A DNA stretch of 6,248 bases from Bacteroidia bacterium (lineage in GTDB: Bacteria; Bacteroidota; Bacteroidia; Bacteroidales; UBA12481): assembly GCA_026391235.1 (NCBI GenBank), contig JAPLDV010000511.1:1-6248 (forward strand), given 5' to 3'. This document shows, piece after piece, positions 1 through 5,444 of this stretch (position 1 is the stretch's first letter; each line of letters opens with the position of its first letter). Made by a program: the position numbers and the translations under genes. The notes beneath the pieces were generated by a model that worked only from the letters and a program-made list of their open reading frames with translations, did no database searches and was not told the DNA's origin.

Positions 1-408
1 CCGTGCAGCCTGGTTGGCATGCCAGAGCGGGTACGGGGCATGGGCGAAAGCCAGGGCATGACTGGCAGCGGGAGCATCGATGCCCTCCTTTTCCATCACC
101 TCCATAAAGGTGAGATCCATGTAAATATCATCGTATAAACCCGGCGAATTATTAAAATACCAGGCAACCCGCGTGCTGTCCCAGGGAATCGGCTGATAAT
201 CCTGAATCATCGTTCCGGGGTAACCGAACTCGGTTGGACCGCCATACGTGCATCCGATCACCTGCCCGGCCCAGCCTCCTTTGATCTTATCCTGCAGGTC
301 ATTGACAGTAATGGTACTCTTCTTTTCGGGCTTTATATCCGGCTTCATCGCAGGCTTGCATGCGCCGAATGATATAAAAATGACGATAATAAGATATAAA
401 TGTCTCAT
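1..408 (-). CDS. DraG/ADP-ribosylglycohydrolase-like lipoprotein, N-terminal part (runs off left edge)
   Basis: Translating the minus strand from ATG at 408-406 gives 136 residues with no stop before the window edge, so the C-terminal part is missing. Residues 1-16 are a short hydrophobic signal ending in the lipobox-like FGAC, with Cys17 as the likely lipidated residue, followed by a Lys/Pro-rich linker (about 18-32). The mature part starts like the ADP-ribosylglycohydrolase family (PF03747): DKIKGGWAGQVIGCTYGGP at about 40-58 matches the first helix and glycine-rich turn, and YDDIYMDLTF at 92-101 sits where the family has its metal-binding (S/T)DDT motif. The Thr positions on both sides of the DD pair are replaced here. 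The likely role is hydrolysis of an N- or O-glycosidic bond on an exported substrate; removing ADP-ribose from proteins is only one option. It is divergent from the flippase, so it has its own promoter. Family assignment is fairly sure, the substrate unknown. Confidence 0.83.
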   Translation of the reverse strand, partial: MRHLYLIIVIFISFGACKPAMKPDIKPEKKSTITVNDLQDKIKGGWAGQVIGCTYGGPTEFGYPGTMIQDYQPIPWDSTRVAWYFNNSPGLYDDIYMDLTFMEVMEKEGIDAPAASHALAFAHAPYPLWHANQAAR

Positions 409-525
409 GATGAAAGGTTTAGAATTAATTGCTTCATTTTCTCATCGGTTTCAACACCTAAATTTACTACATTTGGAGCCAATAAAATTTGGACATTGTT
501 GGACAGCATGTAAAGTTGGAGAATC
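409..525. other. Divergent intergenic region with AT-rich promoter-like DNA
   Basis: This 117-bp gap lies between the start codons of two divergent genes, so it should hold promoters for both. On the plus strand TACATTTG at 468-475 matches the Bacteroidota -7 consensus TAnnTTTG exactly, but no good -33 TTTG is found about 20 bp upstream. On the minus strand the self-complementary TAAATTTA at 459-466 is one base off the same consensus. The two candidates lie side by side. Neither is proven, and no operator-like inverted repeat is obvious. Confidence 0.4.
468..475 (+). promoter_or_regulatory. Candidate Bacteroidota -7 promoter element for the flippase gene
   Basis: TACATTTG is an exact match to TAnnTTTG, the -7 element used by the primary sigma factor of Bacteroidota. 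It is 50 bp before the TTG start at 526, a plausible leader length. The partner -33 motif is not clear, and an 8-base motif with two free positions can occur by chance in AT-rich DNA, so this is tentative. Confidence 0.3.
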
Positions 526-528
526 TTG
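518..528 (+). promoter_or_regulatory. Ribosome binding site and TTG start of the flippase
   Basis: GGAGA at 518-522 is followed after three bases by TTG at 526-528. The spacing is shorter than the usual 5-9 bases. With the in-frame TAA at 511 there is no ATG or GTG alternative upstream, and the next in-frame Met (residue 34) would cut away the first membrane helix. Confidence 0.5.
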
Positions 529-1971
529 AAAAGAAAATTCATAACTAATCTGGTCCTGATCATTCTCTTGAATCTGTTGATCAAGCCGTTATGGATATTT
601 GGCATTGACCGGCACGTTCAAAATATGTTTCCGGACCAGTTCGGATGGTACTCCGCCCTGTTCAATTTTTCTTTTATCCTCAGCATTCTTTTCGATCTGG
701 GCCTTACGAATTATAATAACCGACATATCTCGCAGAATCACCACCTGCTGCAAAAATATTTCTCCAGCATCGTTGTCTTGAAACTTATCATGGCCCTGCT
801 GTACGGACTGGTCGCATTCGGTATCGCCATAGCTCTTGGATACACCCAGCAGTTGAACCTCATTTTCTTCCTGGTCCTGAGTCAAATACTGGTATCCTTT
901 ACCTTGTATCTTAGATCCAATGTGGCTGGTATGCAGATGCATACAGCCAATTCAATTATTTCAGTCCTCGACCGCGCCCTGATGATCGGGTTTTGTGCGA
1001 TACTTATCTGGGGAAGGATACGAGGTTTTACTTTCAGTCTTGCCTGGTTTGTTTATGCCCAAACTGCTGCCTATTTCCTCACCGCTGTCATCTGCTTCCT
1101 TATTGTAGCCCGGAAATCGAAGTTCACGAAATTGCATTACGACCATAAGTTTTTCATTGTGGTGATCCGGCAATCCTGGCCGTATGCCCTGCTGGCCCTT
1201 CTCATGGTGGCCTATACCCGGGTAGATGTGATCATGCTCGACAAAATGTTCCCCTCCCCTCATGGTACCATTGAGGCCGGTATTTATTACAATGGTTTCC
1301 GGCTATTCGATGCAACCTATCAGTTTGCGCTGCTGTTTGCTGTGCTGCTGCTGCCGATGTTCAGCAAGATGCTCAAGGAAAAACAGGATGTCCATGGACT
1401 TACACTGCTTTCTTCTCTCTTGCTGTTTATACCGACCATCGCCCTGGCTATCGGCTCCCAGGTGTATCGTACCGAGATCATGGACCTGCTCTACGATCAT
1501 AATGTCCGGGAATCCTCAGCTTTTTTCGGTATTCTGATGTTCTCGTTTCTGGGAATGGCCGGCACAATCATTTACGGAACCCTGCTTACTGCGAATGGAA
1601 ATCTGAAGGCGCTGAACATAACATCCGCAATTGCATTGGTAATCAATATTTTGCTGAATATAATACTCATTCCGCGTTACGAGGCGTGCGGCGCAGCAAT
1701 CTCCTGCCTCACCACGCAGGTATTTGCCGGTTTTTCACAATATGTTATCACGGCTGTGAAATTCAAATTCAGATTAAATTATGGATTGATATTCCGTCTG
1801 ATCATTTATATATCCGGAGTAATCCTCCTGGGCATCGGATCGTATCGGTTGGAATTAGTCTGGTGGATTAGCTTCCTCGGGATGCTTACTGCTTCAATGA
1901 TTTTCGCGATGTTATTGAACCTGATCGATCTCAAAGCAATGGTGCGCCTGATCTTTTCTTCAGAACCTTAG
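526..1971 (+). CDS. Wzx-like polysaccharide/oligosaccharide flippase (MOP/PST superfamily membrane protein)
   Basis: This 481-residue integral membrane protein probably flips lipid-linked oligosaccharides for O-antigen, capsule or exopolysaccharide across the inner membrane. Long hydrophobic segments run through it, at about residues 7-25, 42-60, 83-104, 110-128, 147-163, 170-195, 218-235, 262-278, 293-312, 333-355, 364-383, 394-410, 420-438 and 445-466, giving the roughly 14 helices and usual length of the family. Recognisable stretches are NLLIKPLWIFGIDR (16-29), FDLGLTNYNNRHISQ (56-70), RVDVIMLDKM (232-241) and the TANGNLKALN/NIILIPRYEACGAA region (355-391). The start is TTG: an in-frame TAA at 511-513 rules out the ATG at 508, GGAGA lies at 518-522, and the N-terminus from 526 fits the family. 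It ends 50 bp before the GH125 gene in the same direction. No glycosyltransferases are in view, so the polymer it serves is unknown. Confidence 0.88.
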   Translation: MKRKFITNLVLIILLNLLIKPLWIFGIDRHVQNMFPDQFGWYSALFNFSFILSILFDLGLTNYNNRHISQNHHLLQKYFSSIVVLKLIMALLYGLVAFGIAIALGYTQQLNLIFFLVLSQILVSFTLYLRSNVAGMQMHTANSIISVLDRALMIGFCAILIWGRIRGFTFSLAWFVYAQTAAYFLTAVICFLIVARKSKFTKLHYDHKFFIVVIRQSWPYALLALLMVAYTRVDVIMLDKMFPSPHGTIEAGIYYNGFRLFDATYQFALLFAVLLLPMFSKMLKEKQDVHGLTLLSSLLLFIPTIALAIGSQVYRTEIMDLLYDHNVRESSAFFGILMFSFLGMAGTIIYGTLLTANGNLKALNITSAIALVINILLNIILIPRYEACGAAISCLTTQVFAGFSQYVITAVKFKFRLNYGLIFRLIIYISGVILLGIGSYRLELVWWISFLGMLTASMIFAMLLNLIDLKAMVRLIFSSEP

Positions 1972-2021
1972 TCTGACAGCAGCTTTATAAAAGATATAAA
2001 TGTTTTAATTGAACTGAAATT

Positions 2022-3449
2022 ATGGTAAACCGACGAAATTTTATCAAATCAACCGGTTTGGCCGGTGGTCTGATCCTGGCAGGCGGGACCAGCTCCTTCG
2101 CCAGCTCACTGTCAGGGTTGGCCTTTGAATCAAAGCGTCCGCCCCGCAGGGACCGTAAATTCATTTCCGATGCTGTGGAGTCCACTATTAAGGATATCAA
2201 AGCATCGATAAAAGATCCCGAGATGGGATGGCTGTTCGAGAACTGTTTCCCGAACACCCTCGATACCACCGTTACTTTCAGCGAAAAGGATGGTAAACCC
2301 GACACCTTTGTCATTACCGGAGATATTCATGCGATGTGGCTGCGCGATTCATCTGCCCAGGTATGGCCCTATCTGCCGCTGGCATCCAAAGATGCCAAGC
2401 TGAAGAAATTATTGGCAGGGGTGATCAATCGTCAAACAAAGTGCATCCTGATCGATCCCTACGCCAATGCCTTTAATGATGGCCCGGCCGATAGTCCGTG
2501 GAAGGGCGATCTTACCGATATGAAACCAGAGCTGCATGAACGCAAATGGGAGGTCGATTCGCTCTGTTACCCGATCCGTTTGGCGCATCAATATTGGAAG
2601 GTTACCGGTGACGATTCGGTTTTCGACACGGATTGGGAAAATGCCATGGGACTGATTCTGCAAACATTTCGCACCCAGCAGCGGAAGAAAGACCGGGGGC
2701 CCTATAAATTCCAGCGTGTTACCGGCTGGCAGACCGATACCGTTGCTGGTGGAGGATATGGAAATCCGATCCAGCCGGTGGGAATGATCTGCTCCATCTT
2801 CAGGCCTTCCGACGATGCCACCATCTATCCCTTCCTGATCCCTTCGAACCTCTTTTCGGTCACCAGTTTGAGGCAACTGGCTGAAATATTATTGAAAATT
2901 AAGGGTAATACCCTGATGGCAAAGGCGGCAAACGACCTGGCCGACGAGGTTGAAAAGGCCATCAATGCTTACGCAATTTCCGAACATCTCACATTTGGCA
3001 AAATGTATGCTTTCGAAGTGGATGGATACGGAAACAGCCTGTTCATGGATGATGCCAATGTGCCAAGCCTGCTTTCGATACCTTATCTCACCGGGATGGA
3101 TTCTGCCAATGAAGTTTACCGGAATACGCGCAAGTTCCTGCTCAGCTCCTCCAATCCATACTATTACAAGGGTAATGCTGCTGAAGGCCAGGGCGGGCCC
3201 CATTCAGGTGTCGACATGATCTGGCCGCTCGGAATTACCATGCGCGCCTTGACCTCCAAAGATCCGGAGGAGATCGGTTTCTGCCTGAAAACGCTGAAAA
3301 CAACCCACGCAGGCACCGGATTTATGCATGAATCATTCAATAAGGACGATGCGTCCAATTTTAACCGCAAATTGTTTGCCTGGGCCAATACCCTGTTCGG
3401 AGAGCTGATCCTCAAGGTTCACTCCGAACAACCAAATTTGCTAATGTGA
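2022..3449 (+). CDS. GH125 exo-alpha-1,6-mannosidase, Tat-exported
   Basis: This 475-residue protein belongs to glycoside hydrolase family 125 (formerly DUF1237), metal-independent inverting exo-alpha-mannosidases that remove alpha-1,6-linked mannose from mannan or N-glycan chains. Family blocks appear in order: MWLRDSSAQVWPYLPL (105-120), IDPYANAFNDG (144-154), KWEVDSLCYPIRLA (175-188), FRPSDDA (260-266), DGYGNSLFMDDANVPSLL (334-351), GGPHSGVDMIWPLGI (391-405) and GFMHESF (433-439). By family analogy the general acid is an Asp of the DD pair at 264-265 and the base is Glu437. The N-terminus NRRNFIKSTGLAGG (3-16) is a twin-arginine signal with likely cleavage after SFA at 25-27, so the enzyme folds in the cytoplasm and acts in the periplasm or outside. 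The start at 2022 places the RR motif correctly; there is no clear Shine-Dalgarno. The ROK kinase follows after 47 bp, suggesting cotranscription and use of the released mannose. The gene looks intact. Confidence 0.95.
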   Translation: MVNRRNFIKSTGLAGGLILAGGTSSFASSLSGLAFESKRPPRRDRKFISDAVESTIKDIKASIKDPEMGWLFENCFPNTLDTTVTFSEKDGKPDTFVITGDIHAMWLRDSSAQVWPYLPLASKDAKLKKLLAGVINRQTKCILIDPYANAFNDGPADSPWKGDLTDMKPELHERKWEVDSLCYPIRLAHQYWKVTGDDSVFDTDWENAMGLILQTFRTQQRKKDRGPYKFQRVTGWQTDTVAGGGYGNPIQPVGMICSIFRPSDDATIYPFLIPSNLFSVTSLRQLAEILLKIKGNTLMAKAANDLADEVEKAINAYAISEHLTFGKMYAFEVDGYGNSLFMDDANVPSLLSIPYLTGMDSANEVYRNTRKFLLSSSNPYYYKGNAAEGQGGPHSGVDMIWPLGITMRALTSKDPEEIGFCLKTLKTTHAGTGFMHESFNKDDASNFNRKLFAWANTLFGELILKVHSEQPNLLM

Positions 3450-3457
3450 TAATTTAA

Positions 3458-3496
3458 GAAACCTGATACCCGAAACCTGATAACCGACAACTAACT
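3458..3496 (+). repeat. Short tandem repeat before the kinase start
   Basis: Two head-to-tail 14-base copies, GAAACCTGATACCC (3458-3471) and GAAACCTGATAACC (3472-3485), differ at one base. The second runs into AACCGACAACT (3482-3492), a word found again upstream of the CBM9-like gene. The block ends directly at the kinase ATG. Its function is unknown; it could be a drifting microsatellite-like spacer or part of the leader. Confidence 0.65.
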
Positions 3497-4456
3497 ATGA
3501 ATCAACACGTTACCATAGGCATCGACATCGGGGGCACCAATACCAAGATTGGCGTTGTGAATCCTGATGGAAAAATTCTGGCGCATAGCCGGATTCTTAC
3601 TACAAATTACCCAAAGATTACTGAATTTGTTGCAGCACTGGATTCGGAAATTCATGGCCTGCTTGAAAAATCGGGAGATGTGGAACTTGCAGCCATCGGC
3701 ATCGGTGCACCCAATGGCAACTATCATAAGGGAACCATTGAGCAGGCACCAAACCTGGCTTGGAAAGGTATTGTTCCATTGACCGATATGCTCAAGAAAT
3801 TCTTTCCGGTGCCGGTGGTTCTAACCAATGATGCCAATGCGGCTGCCCTGGGTGAAATGATCTACGGCGGAGCCAAAGGGATGAAAAACTTCATCATCCT
3901 GACCCTGGGAACCGGACTGGGCAGCGGGATAGTGATCAACGGCGAGCTTGTTTATGGCAAAACCGGATTTGCCGGAGAGATGGGCCACCTGACCATGGAG
4001 CCCTTTGGCCGCGAGTGCGGATGCGGTCGCGAGGGGTGCCTCGAAACTTATGTTTCAGCCACGGGTATCGTGAATACCGTTTTTGAGCTTTTCGCCGAAC
4101 GTCGCGATCCGAGTGCTTTGCGAAAGATTCCTTTCGATGAGCTCACCTCTAAAATGATCGCAGAGGCAGCTGACCGGGGCGACCAGATCGCTCTGGCAGC
4201 TTTCGAACAGACCGCAGAAATGCTGGCCACGGCTATCTGTAACGCAGCCGCCTTCTGCAGTCCCGAAGCGATCTTCCTGTTCGGCGGACTTGCCCTGTCG
4301 GGCGACCTGCTCCTCGATCCGCTCAATAGATTTGTCGATGAAAACATTATGGGCTATTACCGCCGGTCTTTTAAAATATTACAATCCTGCCTCAGCGAAG
4401 CCGATGCCGCCATTTTAGGAGCGAGCGCGCTGGCGGTGAAGGCTATAAGACAATAA
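3497..4456 (+). CDS. ROK-family sugar kinase (glucokinase/hexokinase-like)
   Basis: This 319-residue protein is of normal length for ROK (repressor, ORF, kinase) sugar kinases and has no N-terminal helix-turn-helix, so it is an enzyme, not a ROK repressor. The phosphate-binding loop is GIDIGGTNTKIGVV (8-21). LTNDANAAALGE (109-120) carries the catalytic Asp112, LTLGTGLGSGIV (135-146) is the second phosphate loop, and GEMGHLTM (160-167) with CGCGREGCLE (174-183) forms the structural zinc site (His164, Cys174, Cys176, Cys181) and the sugar-contacting Glu161 and Glu183. FGGLALSGD (262-270) closes the nucleotide pocket. It phosphorylates a hexose with ATP in the cytoplasm. Glucose is the usual substrate of this Bacteroidota type, but mannose is attractive here because the gene follows an alpha-mannosidase. 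Sequence alone does not separate glucokinase, mannokinase and fructokinase. The start at 3497 lacks a Shine-Dalgarno and directly follows a short tandem repeat. Confidence 0.92.
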   Translation: MNQHVTIGIDIGGTNTKIGVVNPDGKILAHSRILTTNYPKITEFVAALDSEIHGLLEKSGDVELAAIGIGAPNGNYHKGTIEQAPNLAWKGIVPLTDMLKKFFPVPVVLTNDANAAALGEMIYGGAKGMKNFIILTLGTGLGSGIVINGELVYGKTGFAGEMGHLTMEPFGRECGCGREGCLETYVSATGIVNTVFELFAERRDPSALRKIPFDELTSKMIAEAADRGDQIALAAFEQTAEMLATAICNAAAFCSPEAIFLFGGLALSGDLLLDPLNRFVDENIMGYYRRSFKILQSCLSEADAAILGASALAVKAIRQ

Positions 4457-4472
4457 TCGACCTCACCCCCGA

Positions 4473-4508
4473 CCCCTCTCCCGCGTTCGCAAGCTCACGG
4501 GAGAGGGG
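4473..4508. repeat. REP-like GC-rich palindrome (possible terminator)
   Basis: CCCCTCTCCCG (4473-4483) and CGGGAGAGGGG (4498-4508) are perfect 11-base inverted arms around a 14-base loop. The left arm is preceded by CCTCACCCCCGA, a context I recall from palindromic intergenic repeats scattered in many environmental bacterial genomes. It starts 16 bp after the kinase stop. As RNA it would be a strong hairpin, but no T-tract follows, so an ordinary intrinsic terminator is unlikely; 3'-end protection or a mobile REP-type repeat fits better. Confidence 0.7.
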
Positions 4509-4539
4509 GGAGCGCTCTGGCGAAACAACCTGTACTTTG

Positions 4540-4567
4540 CAACCGACAACTGACAACCGACAACAAT
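4540..4567 (+). repeat. Two 14-base tandem copies containing AACCGACAAC
   Basis: CAACCGACAACTGA (4540-4553) is followed directly by CAACCGACAACAAT (4554-4567). The first ten bases or more are identical, and the 11-base word AACCGACAACT also occurs at 3482-3492 before the kinase start. This copy ends 13 bp before the CBM9-like ATG. Confidence 0.65.
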
Positions 4568-4580
4568 CACAACAACTTGT

Positions 4581-5240
4581 ATGAAAACTATCCTCGTTCC
4601 CTACCTCATCTTTTCTTCGTTGCTGCCCGATATGGCTGAAATTTCCAAGGCTCTTGATAAACTTGGTGATGGGTATGCCATCGACCGGGTGAACTGGCCC
4701 GGTTATGAGTATCAGCCAAAAGTCAGGTTTAATATCGGCTATGGAGAAAAAGAGATCTATATTAAGTATTACGTTCATGAGCAATATGTTATGGCTCAAA
4801 AGAAGAAGGCTAATGAATCGGTGTGCGAGGATTCCTGCGTGGAATTCTTTGTGTCTCCTGATTCTGATGGCATCTATTATAATTTTGAATTTAATCCAAT
4901 CGGAACCTGCCTGTTAGGCAAAGGAACCGGCAGGGCCGACAGCAAGAAGGTTGATCCGGAGTATATCAGCAAGATCCGCCGGCTGGGCACCATGGGAACA
5001 ATTCCTTTTGATGAAAAAACCGGTGACCAGTACTGGGAACTCACGGTTGCCATACCCCTGGAAGCTTTTGCCGGGAAGGACATTAAAACCCTGTCGGGCA
5101 AGGTGTTCAAGGCCAATTTTTATAAGTGCGGAGATAAACTCACCAAGCCTCATTACCTGACCTGGAATCCGGTAGGCACTGCGAATCCGGATTACCATCG
5201 GCCGGAATATTTCGGTACTCTGCAATTTGAAAAGAGGTAA
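4581..5240 (+). CDS. Stand-alone CBM9-like carbohydrate-binding protein
   Basis: This 219-residue protein matches the carbohydrate-binding family 9-like group (PF16011 type) that occurs as single-domain proteins in Bacteroidota. Supporting stretches are HAID-type YAIDRVNWP (32-40) with KVRFNIGY (47-54), IYIKYYVHE (59-67), CEDSCVEFF (82-90) at the position where the family has its acidic metal-binding and strand segment, YYNFEFNPIGTC (99-110), WELTVAIPLEAF (152-163), FKANFYKCGD (176-185), and the C-terminal HYLTWNPV (191-198) and YHRPEYFGTLQFE (205-217) that mark the end of the domain. The protein is therefore complete. No convincing signal peptide is seen: MKTILVPYL begins the domain as in relatives, so it is probably cytoplasmic. 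It presumably binds a sugar or sugar-like ligand; enzymatic activity is not indicated. It follows the kinase by 124 bp in the same direction. Its stop codon is the first triplet of the downstream inverted repeat. Confidence 0.85.
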   Translation: MKTILVPYLIFSSLLPDMAEISKALDKLGDGYAIDRVNWPGYEYQPKVRFNIGYGEKEIYIKYYVHEQYVMAQKKKANESVCEDSCVEFFVSPDSDGIYYNFEFNPIGTCLLGKGTGRADSKKVDPEYISKIRRLGTMGTIPFDEKTGDQYWELTVAIPLEAFAGKDIKTLSGKVFKANFYKCGDKLTKPHYLTWNPVGTANPDYHRPEYFGTLQFEKR

Positions 5241-5420
5241 TTATGCTTCGCTTCGCTCCGCTAATTATGCTCGCTGCGCTCGCTAATTGTGCGCTTCGCG
5301 CTAATTGTGTCCGCTTCGCGAACTAAAGAACGCTCGGGGCTAACATTTAGCGAGGCGCTAGCCGAGCATAATTAGCGACCGGAGGGAGCAGAATTAGCGG
5401 AGCGAAGCGGAGCCTAATTA
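5238..5420. repeat. 183-bp modular long inverted repeat (REP/BIME- or MITE-like)
   Basis: The outer arms 5238-5266 and 5392-5420 are 29 bases each and complementary at 27 positions. The next segments inward (5267-5291 and 5367-5391) are complementary at about 20 of 25. The left half repeats GCTAATT(A/G)TG at 5260-5269, 5282-5291 and 5300-5309, with a partial copy at 5237-5245. Between the copies lie GC-rich words such as CTTCGCTTCGCTCC and GCGCTTCGCGC, some of them small palindromes. The right half carries the opposite orientation, CATAATTAGC (5367-5376) and CAGAATTAGC (5389-5398). The centre adds GCTAA-CAT-TTAGC (5339-5351) and CTCGG..CTA/TAGCCGAG (5333-5342 with 5359-5366). No open reading frame or transposase lies inside. 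It overlaps the stop codon of the upstream gene and ends 24 bp before the phosphofructokinase start. Confidence 0.85.
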
Positions 5421-5436
5421 TTAATAACGTAATTAG
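5414..5436. repeat. Small AT-rich inverted repeat before the phosphofructokinase start
   Basis: CTAATTA (5414-5420) and TAATTAG (5430-5436) form a perfect 7-base inverted repeat with a 9-base spacer, 8 bp before the ATG. The left arm is also the right end of the long inverted repeat. It could be an operator half-site pair or chance in AT-rich DNA. TAATTA occurs also at 5238-5243, the other end of the long repeat. Confidence 0.4.
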
Positions 5437-5444
5437 TTAAGGAA

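Larger units (their letters stand above)
4457..4580. other. Repeat-rich intergenic region between kinase and CBM9-like gene
   Basis: The 124 bp hold no gene. From left to right they contain a CCTCACCCCCGACCCCTCTCC-type start, the perfect GC hairpin, the sequence TACTTTG (4533-4539, one base short of a TAnnTTTG promoter element) and two 14-base repeats carrying AACCGACAAC. The remainder before the ATG is CA-rich with no ribosome binding site. Confidence 0.6.

Noticed and set aside
248..529. Plus-strand reading frame of 93 codons across the divergent promoter region
   Set aside because: It is the antisense of the DraG-like lipoprotein gene for most of its length, resembles no family, and runs into the flippase start.
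405..605. Minus-strand reading frame of 66 codons over the flippase start
   Set aside because: It overlaps the flippase coding region and the divergent promoter region and has no recognisable sequence features.
1991..2002. The 12-mer AAGATATAAATG occurs both before the mannosidase and at 391-402
   Set aside because: The first copy is inside the lipoprotein coding sequence on the opposite strand; a shared AT-rich 12-mer is probably chance.
1972..2021. Terminator or promoter between flippase and mannosidase
   Set aside because: The 50 bp are AT-rich but show no clear hairpin and no TAnnTTTG element.
2409..2876. Minus-strand reading frame of 155 codons inside the mannosidase gene
   Set aside because: It is fully antisense to the strongly recognised GH125 gene, with a composition expected of a shadow frame.
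5238..5420. CRISPR array
   Set aside because: The GCTAATT(A/G)TG units are only 10 bases, irregularly spaced (18-23 bp), inverted in the second half, and separated by related GC-rich words and not by unique spacers.
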